DNA from: Glandiceps talaboti
Lineage: Eukaryota > Hemichordata > Enteropneusta > Spengelidae
Direction: 5' to 3'
Assembly (NCBI RefSeq): GCF_964340395.1
Contig: NC_135554.1
Span: 28,076,592-28,140,591 of the forward strand
DNA: 64,000 bases
In this document: positions 54,727-64,000 of the stretch, in pieces
Numbering within the stretch: position 1 is the stretch's first letter
Layout of the letters: every line of letters starts with the position of its first letter
Position numbers and translations under genes: made by a program
The notes under the pieces: generated by a model
The model's database searches: none
The model's input: the letters and a program-made list of their open reading frames with translations, nothing else
What the model was told of the DNA's origin: nothing

Positions 54727-54990
54727 AATGGCATATTTAGTACATTTCAATCACTAAATAGGTTTATTTGTACATCAATTTATCAGTGTATTTTAATAAA
54801 CTTCAAAAAACGTGATCGTTTTGATTATTTTTGTGTATTTTGTGGCCTGTCGTCTTTGTTTCTAAAAACACAATTATTAGAATATGTTATTGACTGCACC
54901 ATCCCACACCGTTATGATGACAATATGACCAAGGAGGCGTGGTTTAATTTTTCCCTTTTATATGAGATACTGTGTTTTGTCTATTCATGA
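54727..54990 (+). other. Possible decayed retroelement fragment, 87-codon open frame with CVFCG motif
   Basis: A frame with no internal stop (no early ATG) contains RDRFDYFCVFCGLSS, then LLEYVIDCTI, a spacing loosely like the C-x2-C ... C knuckle in LINE reverse transcriptase tails, though the expected His is Tyr. Its 42 nt at 54812-54853 are repeated exactly at 52549-52590, which supports repeat origin. The assignment is weak; it could be a chance open frame. Confidence 0.3.
54812..54853 (+). repeat. 42-nt dispersed repeat, copy 2
   Basis: Exact match to 52549-52590 in the same orientation. It lies within the open frame that may be a retroelement fragment. Confidence 0.9.
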
Positions 54991-57900
54991 CTGTTTGTTG
55001 TTTCTTTTGTCCACACATACGTGGGATAATGGCCTCCAGATGATACAAATCATTACTTGGTATTATTTGTATCTACATGTCTACAATGCATTAATTATCA
55101 CAATCATAAATTGATGTATTATTATCACTAGACCATAGTGTTTACAATGTGTCTGTTTTTATCACACAAGTGTTTTGGTAGTTTTGAACAAAATGTTTAC
55201 GTCTATATGAAGGTACATAACGTCATACACTTCATTTGTGACGACTGGGGGCACATGTATAATAACAAACATGGCATGAGGTCTGGAGCTACTACCAACG
55301 TACTCTTAAACTCGGTTGGAATATTAAGAAAAACAAATTCAAGCAATTGTGCAGAAAAATAACATGAGGGTTTGAGCAGTACACATTTTTCCAGCGGTGT
55401 GTGTTTATTAATCGTCTAATTTTACAATTATCGCAAGTGGATTACTTAAAATTGCATGCAGTCCCTCAATGACTTTAGTTTTCTACGATACTCCATATGG
55501 TGATGGTATACATAGTAGTGGATTCGCAAAATAACAAATGTTAGATCCCCTCGTACCGAATGGTTTCTTCCTAGTTGTGCGCAGAGCCATAAGGTGAAGA
55601 CAACACGCGATGTGTAGTAGACAGTGTATTCGAACGATGGCTGTGACGAAATTAAAACCTACGTAATGACTATTTGGTCACAAATCTCTTCACAAATTAA
55701 TGTAGTACTTTGATAGCGTCAGTAATGGTTTTCAGACAATGTTTCGTCAAATATGAAAAGAAAACAGCCTATGAAATATATAACTAACCGGAAGACAACA
55801 TATTCTGCTATACTGTCCCTCATCAACGCTATGCTTCGTCTGTTGACCGGAATTAATTGAAATGGATTAGTCCTGTGACGTAGCGCCGTTAGCATAATTG
55901 CTAAAGGCTTGTCTTTAGCGGTGTAAACATATTCAATTCCATTCACACCGGCAACATTTCTACCTACGACTTCGAGCTGACAACAACTCGTCTCTCCCTA
56001 TCTCTTCAGCGAGAAAAATTCATTTACAATCGTACCAAATGACTGTCACCAAGACTGCGACGTCTTCGTCAACAGTAGGTTTTGATTTTTACTTTTATTT
56101 CAGAGCTTTCATCTAATCAGTTTATTCATTGTTGACAATTTTGAACGAACATGTAATTTCATATTCCATCTACTACTAGTATTTGAGTGTCGTACGATTC
56201 ACGTATAACTCTTTTTAACTCTTTCCTTTTGCATTTTCGGCTCCTTGCTAGACGCGATCTTTGTTAACCATACAGTATACAGTATGAATTCGCTCAATTT
56301 AGCTTTCAATAAATTAACAATTTATTGCTGAATTAGTTTGATCGACAAGTAGTGTCAGCTTTTCGACAACGAATGGTCGTGCATTGCTAACAATGAAAAT
56401 TCTACGCCGTCGGTAATTTTTCTTGAGTAGACGCTGGTACGTGTGTCTTTACGAAATCAGTACATACTCTCCGTACATTCTCCACATACGTGCTTATCAA
56501 AACCTTGAAAATCATCTTTAGTGTACTGAACACAATCTTTGGAACTCTTACATCAGCTGCTCAGTACATGCTTGTCTCACAATTCGGCTAAGATTTGTTC
56601 AGGTTCATCGATGTGTACGCCAACACATTTCAATAACATGCCTACTAATTCATTATCAATAATGGATATTTGAAGATGATGAATAATTTAGAACTTGATC
56701 CTCCATTTTATCAAATGAATAATTTTCTTACGATTGTGTCAAAAATACGATATATCTGATATAACGATCATCCTGATAGCAAACATTTTGTTTTTCTCAC
56801 GTTAATAGAAATAAAAACTCATTTTACTCGACCTTAGAAAGAGACGTGCAACATACACAGTAGCTATTATCATGATTATACCGTAAATTATTAGGTACAT
56901 TTACATAATTACTGAGGTGATCGTCATTCACAAATACACTATGATTGATGTTATAATGGTCCGTTGATGACGCACAGAATTTTAATTGCCAACGTTTTGC
57001 CCACTTCAAATGTCTTATTTCAAAATGGTACTGATAAAATAAAGAGTTGCCATGATAAAAAAACCTACACAATTGGCAATCGCTAACATTCGCTATTTTG
57101 ACCCATTTTGTTCACTGAAAGAAATTATCTGATAGTAGACATACATTTTAATATTGTGTTAATATCTATTATCTCTGTAAAGCCTCTATTTTTAAACATT
57201 TCTAACGAGTTCTTATTGATTGATAGTGATTCATTGTACTATATGTATAATTGTATATGTTTATGATATTAAACAGAGGAAATACGTCCTAGCTTAAGAA
57301 ATGAACACAATTGTAGTTCTAAGTTATATCGTTGTAATGGGTATGTGTCAATGTATACATCCTGGTTGACGGCACTTGGTATCTTGGCGACCATGTCGTA
57401 TTTCCGGGACTGTCAGCTTTCAAAAGATATAGTCAGTGGAAATGGGGGCTTAGAGTAAGCACGTAGTCTAGTACGAATGGTAAACATTTCTTCAATATTT
57501 CCTTGCCGTTTTTAGGTTTTATGACACCACTTGGTAGATTTGTGTAATTTGACTGCCTTAATGCATTATGTACATGTGATATGATAAGAACTCGCTACTC
57601 TTTCAGGCCACGTGAGTAATGTGTTTTACTGATTGGTAATTTCAATATTCGGCAATTTACGTCAAGTGTGATTCCGGTGAGAAAATTCCGGAAAGCTGAC
57701 TTACACAGAGTTCTACGCAGAATAAAAATTTAAAAAAAAGAGATTTTTCTATAGTTGGCATACCACATCAATATTTGGTGTACATAAGTCTATTGGAGTC
57801 GATTGTGTATCACATTTCTCATGATACTGATACTGGCACGAAGGAAATTAATGAGTCAATTTGTGACGTAAAAGCATAATCTAAGCCCTCAAAAATAATC

Positions 57901-58277
57901 AATATACGACTTGCTCGCTTACAATACCACATCAATAACTCTAAAACATGTCAGAGAAAGGAAATCTCATTTCGTGAATAAAATTGCTCCAAATGAAATC
58001 AACATCCGTTCAGTTTAATCAGCGTGTATGTTTATTTCCTTGCTGATGTATGTATCATTCATCGATATCATGCTCAAAATCATGTGGGTTATGAGAATTT
58101 CTGAAAAGAAAGTCGTGACGTGCTTCATTTACTGAAGAATAGTCATCCATTGAGAAATCAAGTCGATGTACTCTCACAAACGGCACGTAGAGATGATTGT
58201 CAGTGTTGACGGATTGGATAACTAGAATCCCAAGGCTACCCAGACACACATTGTCATCTTTAATATACTAGCGAAAC
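54991..58277. other. Single-copy AT-rich DNA, no gene seen
   Basis: Short unrecognised frames only. It may belong to the 5' intron or upstream region of the Di-Ras gene. Confidence 0.45.

Positions 58278-58366
<89 letters not shown>
58278..58366. repeat. (GA)n microsatellite
   Basis: About 44 GA units with one GG interruption. Confidence 0.95.
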
Positions 58367-58368
<2 letters not shown>

Positions 58369-59547
58369 TATCATTTTCAATTTACTGTGACATTTCACAT
58401 AGTTTATAATTTATTGATGCTTATTTAACAAGACATAAGCCAAAGTCCATTTGTGATGCTTAAAATAGTCGGTGGAATCGACGAAAATGGAAATTATTGA
58501 TTTTCTCAATCATTTTACCATAGCTCAGTGCGATCAATTAATTAACGTTATATCAGGTAATGGTGTGCTCTGATTAACATATGCAAATATTTATCAACCA
58601 TTTCATAATTCCGTCAGTTAATATTTTATCTAAAATGTTCAAATATTTGAACGAAATAAGGTTTTAAAATCTGTAAAGATTTCAATCATTAACAACGAAA
58701 GTAGAGACAATCCACAGTGTTCTTTGCAATATGATGAGAGAAGAACTATCAATCATATTGCCATGGTAACGACAACTTCAACTAAATATGAAATCGCAAC
58801 ATATCAACATGAATAGGGATATCGATCTTTTTTTTGCTTTTAATAAATTCGTGAATATTTTGTAATATGAGGTTATAGGATAGCTATGAGTTGCTATTCT
58901 TAGATGCTCTAATAATGACAACTTTTCGTAGCATGTGGGATTCCCATTCTTACACCGATGTACACTTGAGATATTCCGTCCAAAAAAGGCAGCATTTTGA
59001 CATCAAAGGATGTAGTATATAAACTGAAACCTCGTTTGTCTTCTGTTAAGGTCGACAGGGGTCCACTTAACACCTCGGGATAACGGTTCAATGAGGGGGA
59101 GGGAATTAAAACAAATGAAAACGGCAACAGTGCGAAAAATCTTATCTGACTTACAGCAGTTCTATATAGCTAGTTTGTTTTGCAGAGCTCCGTTTTTAGG
59201 TTATAAGCTTTTTGAATGTTGTTTTCAACAGCCCTTTAATATTGATGTGGCCAGGGTCCTTGAAATTCAATTTGGATGTCTGAAGGAGTTCGGTCTAGAC
59301 GTGCTATTTTCCAGTCGTTCTCTCTGTGTGTAAATTGATTTCTTCCCAACAAATCGAAAAACCTTGAAAAGAGACACAGAAATTTGGTGTCATAGTTTTT
59401 ATCGACATTCGAAGCTTGGTAATAATATGTCCATGTAAAACAAATATGACTTGCAACCTAATACACCTGACATTTCAAATACTTTGGTTTTATTGAATAA
59501 TGGATAAGAACACCCCTGTTTTTAAGTGTAACGTCGCGTCGCAGTCA

Positions 59548-59582
59548 TACTAACGTTGCCTTATTTTCTATATTTCTTACAG
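59548..59582 (+). promoter_or_regulatory. Branch point, polypyrimidine tract and 3' splice acceptor upstream of the Di-Ras coding exon
   Basis: A perfect TACTAAC at 59548-59554 is followed by a T-rich tract and ttcttacAG ending at 59582. The branch adenosine (59553) lies 29 nt from the AG, a normal spacing. The exon would start at 59583, 33 nt before the ATG, so the intron interrupts the 5' untranslated region. The matching donor was not located. Confidence 0.8.
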
Positions 59583-59615
59583 TTACCAAAAGATCGAAGT
59601 ATTCGACTGAGAGTA

Positions 59616-60212
59616 ATGCCGGAACAAAGCAATGACTACCGTGTAGTGGTGTTTGGCGCTGGCGGTGTCGGCAAGAGCTCGCTGGTCCTTCGTTTCGTGC
59701 GGGGAACCTTTCGTGAGAGCTATATCCCAACGATCGAAGATACATATCGCCAAGTGATAAGCTGTAACAAGAACGTGTGCACGCTGCAGATCACCGACAC
59801 GACTGGGTCCCATCAATTCCCCGCAATGCAGAGGCTGTCAATTTCAAAGGGACATGCATTTATTTTGGTTTATTCCATCACGAGCCGACAGTCGCTTGAA
59901 GAGCTTAAACCAATATTCGATGTAATCTGTGAAATTAAAGGTGATATTGACGGAATTCCAATTATGCTTGTCGGGAATAAATGTGATGATGCTTGTAGGG
60001 AGGTTTCAACGAAGGACGGTGTGGAAATTGCTAAGCAGTGGGGGTGTGCGTTCTTAGAAACTTCGGCAAAAACAAACTACAACGTGAAAGAACTATTCCA
60101 GGACTTGTTGCAGCTAGAGAAAAGAAGGACAATGAGTCTCCAGTTGGAAAGCAAAAAATCAAAATCCCAAAAAAGGCGCGAAAAATTAAAGGGAAAGTGT
60201 GTCGTCATGTGA
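59616..60212 (+). CDS. DIRAS2-like: Di-Ras family Ras-like small GTPase (DIRAS1/2-like), 198 aa, complete
   Basis: Ras-superfamily GTP-binding protein expected at the inner face of the plasma membrane. Seen in the translation: P-loop GAGGVGKS (residues 14-21), switch [10 protein letters not shown] (36-44, with Thr39 at the Ras Thr35 position), switch [10 protein letters not shown] (61-68), NKCD (121-124), ETSAK (148-152), a Lys/Arg-rich tail (about 180-194) and a terminal CAAX box CVVM (Cys195), predicting prenylation. The start [17 protein letters not shown] and the length match vertebrate DIRAS1/2 (about 198-199 aa). The frame is open for 20 more codons upstream, but those begin across the intron boundary, so the ATG at 59616 is chosen. 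Ras Gln61 is replaced by Ser65 and Ala59 by Thr63. Di-Ras proteins are known for this change and for being mostly GTP-bound. The coding region is one exon, as in vertebrate DIRAS2. DIRAS1 versus DIRAS2 orthology cannot be decided here; an invertebrate pro-orthologue is likely. Confidence 0.97.
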   Translation: MPEQSNDYRVVVFGAGGVGKSSLVLRFVRGTFRESYIPTIEDTYRQVISCNKNVCTLQITDTTGSHQFPAMQRLSISKGHAFILVYSITSRQSLEELKPIFDVICEIKGDIDGIPIMLVGNKCDDACREVSTKDGVEIAKQWGCAFLETSAKTNYNVKELFQDLLQLEKRRTMSLQLESKKSKSQKRREKLKGKCVVM

Positions 60213-61220
60213 ACAGTAATTATTCAGAAATAGATTCGTTTCTTAATAAATGAAGGAAAGAGACTTCCGTTCGACGTAGCCAAGACATTGCTAGTGACAA
60301 AATGCAGACTGAACTGGACTACATCCGGTTACCTTTCGAATCGCTCAAAATGGTTACGTGGAAGGCTGATACTCAGCTGCCATTGGTTGAAAGTCACCGC
60401 CAGGAAAGGGGTGTTTCACTCACTCACGAAGTTGACGATGCCGGATGCTGGTTGTCCGGATTTGATACGCATATATAAACTTTGAACTATTAGTTGAGAA
60501 AATGTATATAGTGCCTATTTACATACATACTTTATAGAACTTTTTACCAAGGCATTTGCGTAATATTGTAACAGTATGTGAACATCTCCAAAGCATATTT
60601 TGAAAGGTTGCTTTTCATTGTTTTTGTCCAGAATAATGGTAGAGAAAACTGAAGCCAATTTGTGATGTAATCAACTTTAAATGAACAAGTTGGGAAGTAG
60701 GTTGAATTGGAAACAACAAATGAAAAATGTAGGATGTCATTGTTTTGTAGCTATAATTCGAACGACTGACCACGCGGGAAGGAATGCTTTAAAATATAGT
60801 CTTGTTTCAACTCTGAACTCTAAGTGCCTTTTTACGGTAGAATACTCGTAGAGTGAATTTTAGGCGATTTTTGTCCATTGGGATTATGTATAGTTAGTAG
60901 AGTGAAATTCGATAACGTTCACTCATCTCCCATTGTCTGTAGTTGCTATTGTATTGTGATGCGTTATTTCATCACTTTCAATTCTAAAGAGTAAATGCAT
61001 CGTACTGGTATCGGAAACCGAGATTAGCCCGAAAGATTCCTATCAAAGGAATGCATCCGATGTTTCAAAGACTATTTGATTCCTAATCAGATCTGTACAT
61101 ACAACTCTCCAACTCAATCACACTAGTCCTGTCCAATATCATGTCGTTGTTTATTTGTCACACTTTTTGTTGGTTTTGTTTCAGTTATGCCTGACATTTG
61201 AAGTGTCTTGTCATAATAAA
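60213..61220 (+). other. Probable 3' untranslated region of the Di-Ras gene with two candidate poly(A) signals
   Basis: No coding signal follows the stop at 60212. AATAAA hexamers occur at 60245-60250, only about 33 nt after the stop, and at 61215-61220. The second is the more likely site if this gene has a long 3' UTR like its vertebrate relatives; RNA data would decide. The end coordinate is therefore provisional. Confidence 0.45.
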
Positions 61221-61410
61221 ATGATTGCAACGAATCTTTCCATAAACTATCACTTTTATGGAAATTCATTTACACGACATTGTTGTACTTAATATTCCTG
61301 AACGAAGGTGAAATATACAATATTGTGGAAAAGATAACAGTTCAGATTGTGTCACTCTGTTTTCTTCCGTATTGAATGTTGTACGGTCGCAGTATGAATG
61401 GTTTGCATGA

Positions 61411-61442
61411 CATGGCTAAGTTGAAGCATGGCTAAGTTGAAG
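61411..61442. repeat. 16-bp tandem duplication
   Basis: catggctaagttgaag occurs twice back to back. Confidence 0.85.
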
Positions 61443-61469
61443 CCGTGCAGTGCTATGCCCAATATTATG

Positions 61470-61592
<123 letters not shown>

Positions 61593-61750
61593 AATAATTG
61601 ACGCTGACGTTTTGGTACAAAGACCTGACGCTGTATTTACAAAGTCAGACTCCGAGGGGATTTTTGTTAAGTTCCCTTCAGTCACGTACCTCCTCCGCAT
61701 ACTTATTTTCTTTTTAAACTCTCCTTCAGACTGTAAACATTTTGAATTAG

Positions 61751-62112
61751 CTACGCTACCATCATCTGTACGAAAAGCACCAAAGGCTCAGAGTGTTCTC
61801 AGTGAAAGACCCTTCCCATCCACTTTATGCAGAATTCTACGACCGTCGTATTTCAAGGAGTGGTAGATACCGTACTCCAGCAGCTAAAACCAATCGTTTT
61901 AAATCGTCTTTCGTCCCATCCGCTATCTCAGTTCTTAACAGCAATCACTGTCGTTCTTTTTTGTACCGTGCTGCTGTTTTTAGTATGCTGTGTAAAACAC
62001 GTTCCGTAATGCTATCTTTGGTATACTTTTATTTTTGTTTTTCCTGCAAGATCTGTCGTTTTAATTTCCCCTAGTGGGATGAATAAGGTAACTCTGATTC
62101 TGATTCCGATGT
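61751..62112 (+). mobile_element. 3' end of a CR1/jockey-type non-LTR retrotransposon (RT C-terminus plus 3' tail), truncated
   Basis: One frame, open from 61751 to the stop ending at 62074, carries the conserved C-terminal block of these reverse transcriptases: DPSHPLYAEF, then SGRYRTP, then KTNRFKSSFVPSAISVLN. After the stop comes gggatgaataaggtaactct followed by short (ATTCTG)-type repeats ending near 62112. This is the usual 3' tail of such elements and marks the insertion end. The frame is closed by a stop at 61748 and nothing upstream resembles the polymerase or endonuclease domains, so the copy is 5'-truncated and dead. The exact clade (CR1, L2, Crack and others) is not resolved. Confidence 0.85.
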
Positions 62113-62329
62113 GTATGTTAACGAAATTTATCAAAGATGGAATATATGTATTTTTAAATTATTTTTAAAAACGGATAAGACAAATATTTCTAATTTCATT
62201 TAGACGTATTTAAATTTTACCCATCGTGAAATATTTTTGGTGCCTCATAAAAAGTATTTATCAAGGTTTGAAAAACTATTTCATATACAACTACTGAATT
62301 ATGTCATTGACAACATTATCGCTCTTTGG

Positions 62330-62560
62330 CCCATCCCAACTCCACCAAACCTCACCCTACATTACCCTACCCAACCACCATCCAACCCCAACTCCACCCC
62401 ACCCCACCCAACCACCACCAAGTCCCACCCAACCACTACCCAACCCCAAGTCCCACCCACTCCACATTACCCCACCCAATCATCACCCAACCCCAAGCCC
62501 CACCCACTCCACATTATCCCACCCAATCATCACCCAACCCCAAGCCCCACTCCACATATA
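62330..62560. repeat. C-rich region with a 47-bp tandem repeat
   Basis: A strand-biased CCCAACCACC-type region. From 62439 a 47-bp unit beginning cccaaccccaag recurs at 62486 and 62533 (two full copies and a partial). Many C3-C4 runs give quadruplex or i-motif potential. Three overlapping Pro/Thr/His-rich frames are open but look like repeat by-products. Confidence 0.85.
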
Positions 62561-63846
62561 TTAACGCCGCATTAGCTATAACATTAAGTTGGGTCTTTAT
62601 TGATAAAGAAATAGTGAGTGGAGATATACCAGACTCACTTTGGTTACCAAGCTTATTCTGCACATGCCCATCCAACAGTTTGCGCAGCATGCACACAAGT
62701 GGCTAGGTAACTGCAACTATCATAAAAATGGCCTTACAAATGAATAACATACGTCATGGAGAATTGTCTCACTTACTACTTCATTTTTGCCTGGCTTTCA
62801 ATTTAATATGCAATATACATTTCATAAACCGGGATATTCTGTTCATTTCAAGTCATCCTGTTTAATAAAGCATTATTTCAGGTAACCCCTGATTTGACAT
62901 AATTTTTATTTTAAGTTCCAATTTAATTCTCCCATCATACACTCACTTCGATTCCGATGTATGTGAATGCAGATTTGGCACAACATACGAAGGGAACATA
63001 ATGAAAAAAAAATAGACAATTATATATCACGGGAAACATATTTAAGAGGCGGGTGGTAGAAAACTTTAATAAATAATGCACAAATTACTGAAAAATCAAA
63101 ATCTAAAGACAAAGAAAGTAATAACAATGAACACTTCAGCATAGGTTTGATGGTATTTCTGTTTCTAATAAAACATTTGTCTTACACTAGCAGATTAGAC
63201 ATCCATAATGATATGACCGTCTAGCAATGAGAATGAGGTCGGAGCTAAAGTGTAAGAGCCGATCACACAGAGGACGAGTGCCGACAAAAGAATATATCTA
63301 CAGTCACCCTCTTATTGTACATCAAGCGACTCCATTAAATTTGTATGTTTTCTCAAGTTACATAATGGTCGGCGTGGCTTTATCTCAACACACGTGTCGA
63401 GACACGTTGCCACAATTATCACTCACAGATCGATCGAGATTTCAACTTTTTTTCGTGTTGTTTCTTTTACCAAAATAAGGTAGAGGTAGTTGAAAATTCA
63501 ATAAAGAATATTTACGTAGGTAACACATTCTTTCTGAAAAACACGCATATCACATAAAGATTAAAAAAAATCTGATTTGTGATAATTGTAAGGTTATCAA
63601 GTTTTACTACTCCTCAAACCCGACAAAAATCAACTTATAATACATCACATCTTTTGTTTTATTCTTTTGCAAAAACTAAGACCACATAATGCATGAAATT
63701 ACATCATAGTTGCCGAAGTCTCTTTGTCTTGTCTCGTGGTTCAGTCTGACATTTACTGCTAGGTGTTCATACAAACTTTTGGTAGAAATCACAAAATGCC
63801 AGAATATATGTAAGTGCATTACACAGTACAATATGTTACTCACAAC
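62561..63846. other. Single-copy AT-rich DNA, no gene seen
   Basis: Frames of 60-83 codons without recognisable domains. Confidence 0.5.

Positions 63847-64000
<154 letters not shown>

Noticed and set aside
61612-61866. 84-codon frame overlapping the retrotransposon tail
   Set aside because: The adjacent frame carries the conserved RT C-terminal block, so this one is a shadow.
62237-62706. Pro/Thr-rich open frames of 87-126 codons
   Set aside because: Three overlapping frames are open because the C-rich 47-bp repeat lacks stops; no real coding signature.

Overview
The window is AT-rich, intron-scale and gene-poor, and reads as nuclear DNA of a bilaterian animal. The evidence is a spliceosomal acceptor with a TACTAAC branch point, decayed non-LTR retrotransposon tails, very dense micro- and minisatellites, and one gene of the metazoan Di-Ras family. 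A marine invertebrate (lophotrochozoan or invertebrate deuterostome) fits best, but nothing here fixes the phylum.

Only one intact gene can be supported: a Di-Ras family small GTPase on the + strand at 59616-60212. Its whole reading frame lies in one exon, which opens just downstream of a strong 3' splice site, so at least one 5' untranslated exon lies upstream. Two AATAAA signals follow the stop. Two much weaker coding candidates are reported as findings: a possible first coding exon at 26898-26972 (+) and a possible glycosyltransferase-like exon near 9702-9842 (-).

The rest is repeats. 0-10 kb: a 42-bp minisatellite, many microsatellites, and two non-LTR retrotransposon 3' tails (5.4 and 8.1 kb). 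10-18 kb: a 67-bp duplication and a 1.43-kb segment bounded by a perfect 46-nt inverted repeat that runs into matching microsatellites. 18.6-23.2 kb: a ~43-bp tandem array ending in inverted copies of itself, then a 3.3-kb satellite of 35-bp units with a 415-bp internal duplication and 70-bp edge units. 24-40 kb: 28-bp and 33-bp minisatellites, C-rich tracts, long (CT)n runs and a 51-nt poly(A). 40-58 kb: mostly featureless DNA holding a near-perfect 98-nt hairpin (48.5 kb), a 28-bp minisatellite (51.2 kb) and an exact 42-nt dispersed repeat (52.5 and 54.8 kb). 58-64 kb: the GTPase gene, a third retrotransposon tail (61.8-62.1 kb), a C-rich 47-bp repeat, and a (CT)n run that leaves the window.

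No operon, CRISPR array, viral gene or defence system is visible. The most unusual items are structural: the palindromic and inverted repeats and the organisation of the satellite. Most long open frames in the window lie inside tandem repeats and are not genes.
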